Of a stretch of DNA of 64,000 nt, positions 8,652-16,657 are shown in pieces. The stretch comes from Ignavibacteria bacterium. GTDB lineage: Bacteria > Bacteroidota > Ignavibacteria > Tepidaquicellales > Tepidaquicellaceae. Every line of letters begins with the position of its first letter. Within the stretch, counting starts at the first letter, position 1. The notes under the pieces are model-generated. The model did not search any database, was not told where the DNA came from, and saw only the letters and a list, made by a program, of their open reading frames with translations. The translations under genes and the position numbers were made by a program. The DNA lies in NCBI GenBank assembly GCA_041649015.1, contig JBAZNU010000006.1:142192-206191 (forward strand), read 5' to 3'.

Positions 8652-10037
8652 ATGTCAATTCTAATTAAAAACGGAAGAATAATAACAGCATCGGCTGATT
8701 ATACGGCTGATATATATATAGCAGGAGAGAAAATTTCTCAAATCGGAGAAAATCTCAACATAAAAGCAGATGAAGTAATAGATGCAGGAGAAAAGCTTGT
8801 AATGCCGGGAGGCATTGATCCACATGTACATCTTGATATGCCGTTTATGGGAACATTCTCATCTGATAATTACGAAACAGGAACGCTTGCCGCACTTCAC
8901 GGCGGGACAACAACCGTAATTGATTTCATACTGCAAAAGCAGGGGAACTCGTTAAAATCGGCATACGATGAATGGACGGGAAGAGCTAACGGCAATGCTT
9001 ACGGTGATTATTCTTTTCATATGGCTGTTACTGACTTTAATGAGGAAACGCAGAAAGAAATTTCATATTTTATTAATGAACTCGGCATAACTTCATTTAA
9101 GACATTTATGGCATACAAAGGATCTTTAATGATAGATGACAGACAGATGGTAGGGCTTATGAATGAAGTAAAAAAGCACGGAGGTATAGTAACTGTTCAT
9201 GCAACAAACGGTGATATGATAGATTATCTTGTAGCAAAACATAAATCAGAAGGAAAGCTCACCCCACTTTACCACTATCTTTCTCAACCTGAAATAACAG
9301 AAGCTGAAGCGACGGGCAGGTTTGCAGATATGGCATTTAATACCGGAGTTCCCGGGTACATAGTACACATGACATGCGAGGGTTCGCTTAATGCAGTAAG
9401 ACGTGCACAGCGTAGAAACCAAAAAGTATATGCTGAAACATGTATTCAATATTTACTGCTCGATGCATCATTGTATGAAAAAAACTTTGAAGGTGCGAAA
9501 TGGGTAATGAGTCCCCCTTTGAGGGAGAAAAAGGACCAAGAGTCTTTGTGGGGAGGAATAGAACAGGGTATTGTACAGATAGTAGCTACCGACCACTGTC
9601 CGTTCAACTGGGAACAGAAATTAATGGGCAAGGATGATTTCTCAAAAATTCCGAACGGTCACCCTGCAATAGAAAACAGGATGGAGCTTTTGTTTAGTGA
9701 AGGAGTTAACAAAGGAAAGATATCACTCAATAAATATGTAGAAGTTACATCGACCAATTCCGCAAAAATATTCGGTATGTTTCCGAGGAAGGGAACTATC
9801 GGAATTGGAGCAGATGCTGATTTAATAATTTTTGACCCAGATGAAGAGCATACATTATCAGTAAAAAATCATCACATGAACGTTGATTATTCGGGTTATG
9901 AAGGATGGAAGCTTAAGGGCAAATGCAAACAAACGATACTAAGGGGTAAAGTTGCCGTTGATGATGGAAAGGTAAGAATTCAGAAGGGATATGGGCAGTA
10001 TATAAAGAGGGATAAGCACGCTGCATTTAATATTTGA
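8652..10037 (+). CDS. hydA: Dihydropyrimidinase / D-hydantoinase
   Basis: Opens the ring of 5,6-dihydrouracil or dihydrothymine to N-carbamoyl-beta-alanine or N-carbamoyl-beta-aminoisobutyrate, step two of reductive pyrimidine breakdown. The 461 residues match the family. The binuclear zinc site is seen in GGIDPHVHLDMPFMG, the carboxylated lysine in FKTFMAYKG, and the remaining ligands in TVHATNGD, YIVHMTCEGS and ATDHCPFN. The start is 3 bp after the permease stop, showing tight coupling. A 248-bp gap with repeat-like sequence follows before the next pathway gene. Confidence 0.95.
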   Translation: MSILIKNGRIITASADYTADIYIAGEKISQIGENLNIKADEVIDAGEKLVMPGGIDPHVHLDMPFMGTFSSDNYETGTLAALHGGTTTVIDFILQKQGNSLKSAYDEWTGRANGNAYGDYSFHMAVTDFNEETQKEISYFINELGITSFKTFMAYKGSLMIDDRQMVGLMNEVKKHGGIVTVHATNGDMIDYLVAKHKSEGKLTPLYHYLSQPEITEAEATGRFADMAFNTGVPGYIVHMTCEGSLNAVRRAQRRNQKVYAETCIQYLLLDASLYEKNFEGAKWVMSPPLREKKDQESLWGGIEQGIVQIVATDHCPFNWEQKLMGKDDFSKIPNGHPAIENRMELLFSEGVNKGKISLNKYVEVTSTNSAKIFGMFPRKGTIGIGADADLIIFDPDEEHTLSVKNHHMNVDYSGYEGWKLKGKCKQTILRGKVAVDDGKVRIQKGYGQYIKRDKHAAFNI

Positions 10038-10110
10038 TTGCTGTTAGCCAAAATTCAATAGAAGGGATTAAAAAAGAACAAACTTAGGGTTTGTGTTCAA
10101 ACAATAAATT

Positions 10111-10229
10111 TTCACCACAAAGACACTAAGAACCCGGCGATGCCGATTGCAACAAACATAATAGAGAAATCAAAGGATAGTGATTTTAACGCAGAGGCCG
10201 CAGAGAAGAGCAAAGATCGCAAAGAGAAC
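10111..10229. repeat. Intergenic repeat relics inside the operon
   Basis: Two purine-rich stretches, CACCACAAAGACACTAAG near 10113-10130 and AACGCAGAGGCCGCAGAG near 10188-10205 followed by AAGAGCAAAGATCGCAAAGAG, resemble low-complexity intergenic elements I have seen in unrelated bacterial genomes. They fill much of the 248-bp gap between dihydropyrimidinase and beta-ureidopropionase. No ORF or hairpin of note is present. Confidence 0.45.
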
Positions 10230-10285
10230 ATAGATAGAAAAATAAATTATAAAAGAAATAATTTAAAAATTTAAATTTTAGAATT

Positions 10286-11152
10286 ATGGCAAGAAAAATA
10301 AAATCAGGGTTAATTCAGATGTCACTATCGATGACGGAAGGCGAAGGGACAATTGAGCAAATTAAAGAAACAATGATTCAAAAACATATTCCGTTCATTG
10401 AAGAAGCGGGGAAAAAAGGAGTTCAGGTATTATGTTTGCAGGAGATATTTAACACCCCTTATTTCTGCCCTGGACAGGATAAATCATGGTACGAATCTGC
10501 AGAACCAATGCCCGGACCTACGGTTATCCGAATGCAGGAATATTCTAAGAAGTATGATATGGTAATTATTGTACCAGTGTACGAGAAAGAACAACCGGGC
10601 GTTTTATACAACACTGCAGCAGTCATAGATGCAGACGGGACAATACTCGGCAAATACAGGAAAAATCACATACCTCATACATCGGGTTTTTGGGAAAAGT
10701 TTTTCTTCCGTCCGGGAAATCTTGGATATCCGGTATTTCAGACAAAGTACTGCAAAGTTGGAGTTTATATATGCTATGACAGACATTTTCCCGAAGGTGC
10801 AAGAATATTGGGATTAAACGGTGCTGAAATAGTTTACAATCCATCGGCAACGGTAACAGGATTATCACAGTACTTATGGAAACTTGAACAGCCGGCACAT
10901 GCAGCGGCAAACGGTTATTTCATGGGCTGCATTAACAGAGTCGGAACGGAAAAGCCATGGAACATAGGAAAGTTTTACGGCTCGTCATACTTCGTTGACC
11001 CAAGAGGACAAATATTTGCGCAAGCATCGGAAGATAATGATGAACTATTGATTGCTGAATTTGACCTTGACATGATTGATGAAGTAAGAGCAACATGGCA
11101 ATTTTTCAGAGACAGAAGACCTGAATCTTATAATAAAATAACGGAGTTATAA
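10286..11152 (+). CDS. Beta-ureidopropionase (N-carbamoyl-beta-alanine amidohydrolase)
   Basis: A 288-residue nitrilase-superfamily hydrolase, predicted to cleave N-carbamoyl-beta-alanine to beta-alanine, CO2 and ammonia, step three of the pathway. The Glu-Lys-Cys triad is visible in VLCLQEIFNTPYF, GKYRKNHIPH and KVGVYICYDRHFPEGAR. The C-terminal FFRDRRPESYNKIT is typical of beta-alanine synthases. Its last base overlaps the preT start (TAATG), so the two are translationally coupled. Other nitrilase-family amidases have the same triad; the operon context decides the call. Confidence 0.93.
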   Translation: MARKIKSGLIQMSLSMTEGEGTIEQIKETMIQKHIPFIEEAGKKGVQVLCLQEIFNTPYFCPGQDKSWYESAEPMPGPTVIRMQEYSKKYDMVIIVPVYEKEQPGVLYNTAAVIDADGTILGKYRKNHIPHTSGFWEKFFFRPGNLGYPVFQTKYCKVGVYICYDRHFPEGARILGLNGAEIVYNPSATVTGLSQYLWKLEQPAHAAANGYFMGCINRVGTEKPWNIGKFYGSSYFVDPRGQIFAQASEDNDELLIAEFDLDMIDEVRATWQFFRDRRPESYNKITEL

Positions 11153-12489
11153 TGGCAGAATTCAAACGTCCTAAAAATGACAGGGAATTTGAGATAAATT
11201 TTTCTCCGATAAACAAATTAATGAATAAAACTGAAGCTCTTCTTGAAAGTTCAAGATGTTTGTTTTGTTATGATGCTCCCTGTACAAAAGCGTGTCCGAC
11301 ACATATTGACATACCACTTTTTATTAGACAGATAAACAGCGGAAATGTAAAGGGAGCAGCCAAGACCATCTATGCATCAAATTACATGGGGAACCTTTGC
11401 GGTAAAGTTTGTCCTGTTGAAGTACTTTGCGAAGGTTCTTGTGTTTATGTAAACCAAGGCGTAAGAGCTATCGAGATAGGTCGTCTTCAGAATTTTGCAA
11501 CTAACAAAGTTATTTCAGAGAAAATTGAAATATTTACAGAGGGAGAAAAGGTTAATAAAAAGGTAGCAATTATCGGCGGAGGTCCTGCGGGAATATCCTG
11601 CGCAAGTGAACTTCGTTCGGCAGGCATAAATGCGGATATTTACGAGGGCAGAAAAATGGCAACAGGTCTTGCTCTTCACGGTATTGCACCTTATAAAATA
11701 GCAAACGAAGATGTACTTGAAGAATTGAATTATATACAAAGGCAATTTAACTTTAATATATTCTACAACAGGTATATAAAAAGCAAAGATGAAATAGCAA
11801 AACTTGAGAAAGAATACGATTTTATATTTCTCGGGATTGGAAATTCAAACACATCTGCTTTAAACATTCCGGGAGAGGATAAGAAAAACGTATTCGGGGC
11901 GGTCGAAATTGTAGAAGAGCTACGATTGAAAAAAAGTAATGCTGTATATGGGAATAAAGTCATAGTATTCGGCGGAGGGAATACTGCAATGGATGCAGCG
12001 TCAGAATCAGCAAGAATGGGAGCCGAGAAAGTTACACTTGCTTACAGAAGGTCGAGAAAAGATATGGGTGCATATGAGTTTGAATACGACCTTGCTAAAA
12101 GTGTCGGTGTAAAAGCATACTTCAACATAGCACCAGTTGAAATCCTCGGTGATGACAAAGTAACAGGAGTAAGATTTATAAAGACAGAAACAAAGGGCGG
12201 AAAGCTAAAGACAATAAAAGGAAGTGAATTTACGGAAGAATGCGATATGGTAATAAAAGCAACTGGACAATCAAGACATTTTGAATTGTATCAGAATATT
12301 GACAATCTGGAAGTTGATGATTTTGGAAAGATAGTTGTTGATAAGAATTTTCGCACGACCAATCCAAAATATTATGCAGCAGGCGACGCTGTAAACGGCG
12401 GTAAAGAAGTAGTAAACTCAGTTGCTGAAGGGAAACAGGCAGCAAAAAGTATGATTACGATTTTATTAAATATCAAAAAGAGAAATTAA
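11152..12489 (+). CDS. preT: Dihydropyrimidine dehydrogenase, PreT subunit
   Basis: The NAD(P)H-oxidising flavoprotein half of bacterial PreT-PreA dihydropyrimidine dehydrogenase, which reduces uracil and thymine. The 445 residues show the GltD-like N-terminal FeS region (CLFCYDAPCTKACPTHIDIP and LCGKVCPVEVLCEGSC), an FAD-binding Rossmann motif (VAIIGGGPAGISCASEL at about 140) and a second dinucleotide-binding motif (VIVFGGGNTAMDAASESAR at about 265). It is directly followed by preA, 5 bp away. Glutamate synthase small subunits share this layout, but pairing with preA and the hydantoinase settles the role. Confidence 0.94.
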   Translation: MAEFKRPKNDREFEINFSPINKLMNKTEALLESSRCLFCYDAPCTKACPTHIDIPLFIRQINSGNVKGAAKTIYASNYMGNLCGKVCPVEVLCEGSCVYVNQGVRAIEIGRLQNFATNKVISEKIEIFTEGEKVNKKVAIIGGGPAGISCASELRSAGINADIYEGRKMATGLALHGIAPYKIANEDVLEELNYIQRQFNFNIFYNRYIKSKDEIAKLEKEYDFIFLGIGNSNTSALNIPGEDKKNVFGAVEIVEELRLKKSNAVYGNKVIVFGGGNTAMDAASESARMGAEKVTLAYRRSRKDMGAYEFEYDLAKSVGVKAYFNIAPVEILGDDKVTGVRFIKTETKGGKLKTIKGSEFTEECDMVIKATGQSRHFELYQNIDNLEVDDFGKIVVDKNFRTTNPKYYAAGDAVNGGKEVVNSVAEGKQAAKSMITILLNIKKRN

Positions 12490-12494
12490 TAAAT

Positions 12495-13841
12495 ATGAAG
12501 TCATCTAGGAATAAATTAGAAAGTAATTTAGCAGGTATAAAATCCCCGAATCCATTCTGGCTTGCGTCAGCACCACCAACAAATTCGGGATATCAGATTA
12601 TGAAAGCATTTGATGCAGGATGGGGAGGGGCAGTATGGAAGACAATGGGGGTACCAGTTGTTAACACTTCGAGCCGATACGGAGGCGTTACATATAAAGG
12701 AAATAGAATGTCTGGATTCAATAACATTGAACTAATTTCTGACAGACCGCTTAAAGATAATCTAAGGGAAATTGAAGAGGTAAAGAAATATTTCCCAAAC
12801 CATGCTTTAGTTGGTTCCTTGATGGTTCAATCAAGAGAGGAATGGCATCAAATCGTGAAGGATGTTGAGAATGCAGGCGTTGACGGGATTGAGCTGAATT
12901 TCGGCTGCCCTCATGGTATGTGCGAGAGAGGAATGGGCTCGGCTGTAGGGCAGGATCCTAAAGTACTTGAGCTGATTACTTCTTGGGTAATGGAAGTAGC
13001 GAAGGTTCCTGTTATAGTAAAACTATCGCCGAATGTTTCGCATATACAAGACCCTGCAATAGCTGCAAAACTCGGAGGAGCGAATGCAGTATCCCTAATC
13101 AACACAATTCAAAGCATAATAGGCGTTGACATAGATAATTTTGTTCCCTACCCTACCGTTGATGGGAAGAGCACAAACGGAGGTTATTGCGGACCAGCAG
13201 TAAAACCGATAGCGTTGAATATGGTAAAGAATGTTGCAAAGATTCCTGATTACAATCTACCGATTTCAGGAATAGGCGGAATAGAAAACTGGAGGGATGC
13301 AGTCGAATTTATTCTAATGGGAGCTACTAACGTACAAGTATGCACAGCAGTTATGCATTACGGATTCGGGATAATAAGAGAGATGGTTTCAGGACTTGAA
13401 CAGTATATGTCTGACAAAGGATTCAATTCAATAGAGGAGATGGTAGGACTTGCACTTCCAAACGTAAAGAAGTGGGAAGATTTAAACCTGAAATACAAGA
13501 TTGTTGCTGAAATTAACGACAAGAAATGCATCAGCTGTCAACTGTGTTACATTGCGTGTGAAGACGGAGCACATCAAGCGATAAAACTGCCCGAAAACGG
13601 AGACAGCAGAATTCCTCAGATAATTGAAGATAACTGCGTTGGCTGCAATCTATGTTCGCTTGTATGTCCGGTTGAAGGTTGTATTTCAATGGTTCGCAGA
13701 GACTCCGGCGATGAATTCCTTACATGGCAAGAAAGAACTGAGAAGGGTGACATACCGATAACTTTCAATGATTCCAAAGCAGGGAGCATGGGTCACCACG
13801 TACCGGAACCCGTTAAGGCGATTGAGTACAGGTTAAAATAG
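12495..13841 (+). CDS. preA: Dihydropyrimidine dehydrogenase, PreA subunit
   Basis: The catalytic half of NAD(P)-dependent dihydropyrimidine dehydrogenase. Residues about 1-320 form a dihydroorotate-dehydrogenase-like FMN barrel, with the active-site Cys loop in FGCPHGMCERGMGSAVGQD. About residues 335-410 hold two 4Fe-4S clusters, CISCQLCYIACEDGA and CVGCNLCSLVCPVEGC, that carry electrons from PreT. The 448-residue length is typical. It is the last gene of the operon and converges with the old yellow enzyme gene, whose stop lies 3 bp away with no hairpin between. Confidence 0.95.
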   Translation: MKSSRNKLESNLAGIKSPNPFWLASAPPTNSGYQIMKAFDAGWGGAVWKTMGVPVVNTSSRYGGVTYKGNRMSGFNNIELISDRPLKDNLREIEEVKKYFPNHALVGSLMVQSREEWHQIVKDVENAGVDGIELNFGCPHGMCERGMGSAVGQDPKVLELITSWVMEVAKVPVIVKLSPNVSHIQDPAIAAKLGGANAVSLINTIQSIIGVDIDNFVPYPTVDGKSTNGGYCGPAVKPIALNMVKNVAKIPDYNLPISGIGGIENWRDAVEFILMGATNVQVCTAVMHYGFGIIREMVSGLEQYMSDKGFNSIEEMVGLALPNVKKWEDLNLKYKIVAEINDKKCISCQLCYIACEDGAHQAIKLPENGDSRIPQIIEDNCVGCNLCSLVCPVEGCISMVRRDSGDEFLTWQERTEKGDIPITFNDSKAGSMGHHVPEPVKAIEYRLK

Positions 13842-13844
13842 AGA

Positions 13845-14930
13845 TTATATTTTCCCTCGCAAATATTGCTTTGGATAATCAATTTCAGTATTTAAAGCTT
13901 TTGCTGCATGCAACACCCAGTAAGGGTTTCGCAGCATTTCTCTGCCGAGCAGAACAATATCTGCATCTTTATTACTGATAATGTTATCTGCCTGATTGAA
14001 ATTTGTAATCAATCCTACGGCTCCTGTCATTATGTCCGCTTCATTTCTTATTTTTGAAGCAAAAGGGACCTGATAGCCCGGGGCTAAAGGAATTTTTGCA
14101 CCACTAATATTTCCTCCGCTTGAACAATCAATTAAATCAACGCCGCTATCTTTAAGTTTTTTTGCCAGCCGAATAGAATCATCAACGTTCCATCCTTTAT
14201 CAACCCATTCAGTACAAGACAATCTTGCAAAAAGCGGCAATGAATCGGGAATAACATCCCTGACAACTTTAACGATATCAATGGCAAGCTTGCAACGATT
14301 CTCAAAACTTCCACCGTATTCATCATTTCTAAGATTTGTAAGCGGAGATAAAAATTCATTTACCAGATATCCGTGAGCAAAATGAAACTCTATTAATTTA
14401 TAGCCCGCTAATACTGCTCTTTGTGCAGCATGCTTAAAATCAATAATAACTTTCTTAATATCTTCTTTATTCATTTCAGCAGGAACGGAATACTTATCCG
14501 AAAAAGGTAATGCTGAAGGAGCGTAAGTTTTCCAGCCGAATTCCTCTTGTGATAAGGAACGAGACTCATCCCAACCGAGGGTTGCAGAAGCCTTTCTTCC
14601 TGCGTGTGCGAGCTGAATTCCCGGGACACAGTTTTGAGAGATTATAAAATTTGTCAGTTTCTTAAAAACATAGGTTTGTTCATCATTCCAAATACCAAGG
14701 TCGCCAAGTGAGATTCTGCCTTCGGGACAAACAGATGTGGCCTCCTGCACTATCAACCCCGCACCGCCAACTGCCCGAGCACCATAGTGTGCCATATGCC
14801 ATTGTGAAGGAAAACCTTCTACGCCTGAATACTGGCACATAGGCGAAACAGCAATCCTGTTTTTAATTACAACATCACGAATCTTTAAGGGAGAAAAAAG
14901 TAAGCTCATATTATTATTTGATTCATTCAA
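13845..14930 (-). CDS. Old yellow enzyme, YqjM/NamA-type NADH:flavin oxidoreductase
   Basis: A 361-residue FMN barrel protein that reduces activated C=C bonds with NAD(P)H. The YqjM-class Cys is in VSPMCQYSGVEG; the substrate-binding region reads FHFAHGYLVNEFLSP, slightly different from the usual HAAHGYL, and is followed by the conserved LTNLRNDEYGGSFENRC. FMN phosphate contacts lie in GAVGLIT and LLGREMLRNP. A second in-frame ATG seven codons in is an alternative start. It is probably monocistronic. The physiological substrate is unknown; the location tail-to-tail with preA need not be functional. Confidence 0.88.
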   Translation of the reverse strand: MNESNNNMSLLFSPLKIRDVVIKNRIAVSPMCQYSGVEGFPSQWHMAHYGARAVGGAGLIVQEATSVCPEGRISLGDLGIWNDEQTYVFKKLTNFIISQNCVPGIQLAHAGRKASATLGWDESRSLSQEEFGWKTYAPSALPFSDKYSVPAEMNKEDIKKVIIDFKHAAQRAVLAGYKLIEFHFAHGYLVNEFLSPLTNLRNDEYGGSFENRCKLAIDIVKVVRDVIPDSLPLFARLSCTEWVDKGWNVDDSIRLAKKLKDSGVDLIDCSSGGNISGAKIPLAPGYQVPFASKIRNEADIMTGAVGLITNFNQADNIISNKDADIVLLGREMLRNPYWVLHAAKALNTEIDYPKQYLRGKI

Positions 14931-15044
14931 AAATCATTAATAATAGTTAAATATAAAAGTTATTATCGTAAGGATAATTTTAAGAATGCTTTGCCGGAAA
15001 TGGAAAAAGAAAAATTTGCTGATGAATTTAATATAAATTAAATG

Positions 15045-15075
15045 TTTGCAATCAGGAACGATTCCTGACTGCAAA
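15045..15075 (-). terminator. Terminator hairpin after cytochrome c gene
   Basis: A 14-bp stem (arms 15045-15058 and 15062-15075) with a 3-nt loop. On the leftward transcript the only irregular pair is a G-U, so the stem is fully paired in that direction, which fits termination 10 bp past the cytochrome stop. The tail is AT-rich rather than a pure T-run. Confidence 0.7.
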
Positions 15076-15084
15076 CACAGAATA

Positions 15085-16065
15085 TCAGTTTTTATTCTCG
15101 AACCTTGTAACTTTATTAGGAATGGGAACGATAGTGCGCAGGTAATCATAAATTGCACCAAGGTCTTCATCAGTCATGTTTGCGAAGAAAGTCCAAGGCA
15201 TTATTGTGTTAAATTCTCCCTGATTAACTTTATAAGGTACAAAATTATTTTTACTATACGAGCGGAATTTTTGAATAAACATATCCTTAGTCCAGGCTCC
15301 AATGCCTGATTGTATATCGGGTGTAATATTTGAAGATCTTAATACAACACCACCCGGCAGTTTGAATTCCTGACCACCAGCAAGATATTTATTCATCTGG
15401 AATTCGCCATCCACTTGCTGCGTATGACAATCATTACAGCCTGCGATATTGGTCAGATACTTACCGTATTCCTTAGAATTAGATTTATCAGGAATTTGTG
15501 CTAACTCACTCTTTTGGGGCATTGACCTCATGATGAGATTTACAGGAAAATTTGCCTTGCTGACAGGAACGTTGTTTTCAATTGGCGGAAGAGTTTTCAT
15601 ATAGGCTATAATAGCATACACATCATTTTTATCCATTTTACCAAAATTCAAGTAAGGCATTAATGGGAAAAGAGGTTCACCGTCTTTATTGACACCCTCG
15701 GTTATTGCCCTGAATATTTCTCCGTCAGACCATCCTTTCAATCCTGCAGGAGTAATATTTTTTGCATAAAATTTTCCCGGAAGACCGAACTCTTCGTTAA
15801 ATTCAAATCCTCCTTTACCGATGGTGCCTTCGACCAACGGACCTGAGAACATTGAGTAATCGCGAGTAGAATGACAATCGGCACAAACGGCAACATTGTT
15901 AAATAAATACTCGCCACGCTTAACAAGTTCTGGTGTGGGTTCAATCTTAAGGTCGGGTGCATCGGCAATTTTTGGTAATGCACTCATAATGTAAAAGTAT
16001 CCTGCTACTGCTCCTACGATAAGAAACAGGAATACAAATAAAAGAATTTTGAAAAGTTTTTTCAT
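15085..16065 (-). CDS. Membrane-anchored diheme cytochrome c
   Basis: A 326-residue protein with an N-terminal hydrophobic helix (about residues 4-25) that works as signal or anchor, then two cytochrome c domains. Heme motifs are CADCH at about residue 61 and CNDCH at about residue 208. Methionines in each domain could be axial ligands (for example LMPYLNFGKMDKNDVYAIIAYMKTL, split here into its two parts LMPYLNF and KMDKNDVYAI). An upstream in-frame ATG exists, but AAGGAG about 8 nt before the ATG at 16065 decides the start. It stands alone, so the redox partner is unknown; electron delivery or a dehydrogenase subunit role are both possible. Confidence 0.88.
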   Translation of the reverse strand: MKKLFKILLFVFLFLIVGAVAGYFYIMSALPKIADAPDLKIEPTPELVKRGEYLFNNVAVCADCHSTRDYSMFSGPLVEGTIGKGGFEFNEEFGLPGKFYAKNITPAGLKGWSDGEIFRAITEGVNKDGEPLFPLMPYLNFGKMDKNDVYAIIAYMKTLPPIENNVPVSKANFPVNLIMRSMPQKSELAQIPDKSNSKEYGKYLTNIAGCNDCHTQQVDGEFQMNKYLAGGQEFKLPGGVVLRSSNITPDIQSGIGAWTKDMFIQKFRSYSKNNFVPYKVNQGEFNTIMPWTFFANMTDEDLGAIYDYLRTIVPIPNKVTRFENKN

Positions 16066-16657
16066 ATTGTTCTCCTTTCCGCTTTTCAAAACGGTTGTTG
16101 TTTTTCATTTTAAACTTAGTAAATATAACGGGAAAATCCAATATTAGTTTCACTATGAAAGATAAACAGATAAAGTTTTAGAATATAGTATCTAATAATG
16201 CAGAATAACCGAATATATTACTAATACTTCCATCATAATGGATGAATCCCATTGTCAGAACAATGGAAGGCATAATTATGTGCACTTTTAGATTAATTGT
16301 TTATCTGTAAAATAACGAAATGGGGTGGAGAATTTGAAAAAACTGAAAAATTTAGGAAGGGGATCATGTTAGTGGGTATTTGGCTATAAAAAAATACCGG
16401 AGAAAATAATATTGATTGTATCGAAATTTTATGATTAACTTAACTATAAAAAAACTTCAGGGGAAAGTGAAAAAATTGTGTATTTGTTTTAAGAAGTTAA
16501 ACGATTATTTTTGTAAAGTTAGTTTATGATATTCCACGCCCATTCAAGGCAACATATTGACAATGTTTATACAATTCAAATTCGTTATCCGGAGTGAATA
16601 GACCGTGCATCGAAGGCGAATACTATTCACTAATCAAAGTACAAATTAAATAAAACT
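16066..16657. other. Long divergent intergenic region
   Basis: About 590 bp of AT-rich DNA between divergent genes with no convincing ORF. It holds a CCATTGT/ACAATGG hairpin at 16249-16266 and a 9-bp inverted repeat directly before the carboxylase operon (listed separately). Promoters for both directions must lie here; I could not place them. Confidence 0.6.
16593..16631 (+). promoter_or_regulatory. Inverted repeat in the leader of the carboxyltransferase operon
   Basis: AGTGAATAG at 16593-16601 and its exact complement CTATTCACT at 16623-16631 flank a 21-nt GC-richer spacer. The right arm ends 26 bp before the ATG, so it could be a leader hairpin or an operator. Confidence 0.45.

Noticed and set aside
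16066..16657. A riboswitch in the long leader of the carboxyltransferase operon.
   Set aside because: Only simple inverted repeats are visible; no known riboswitch core could be recognised.
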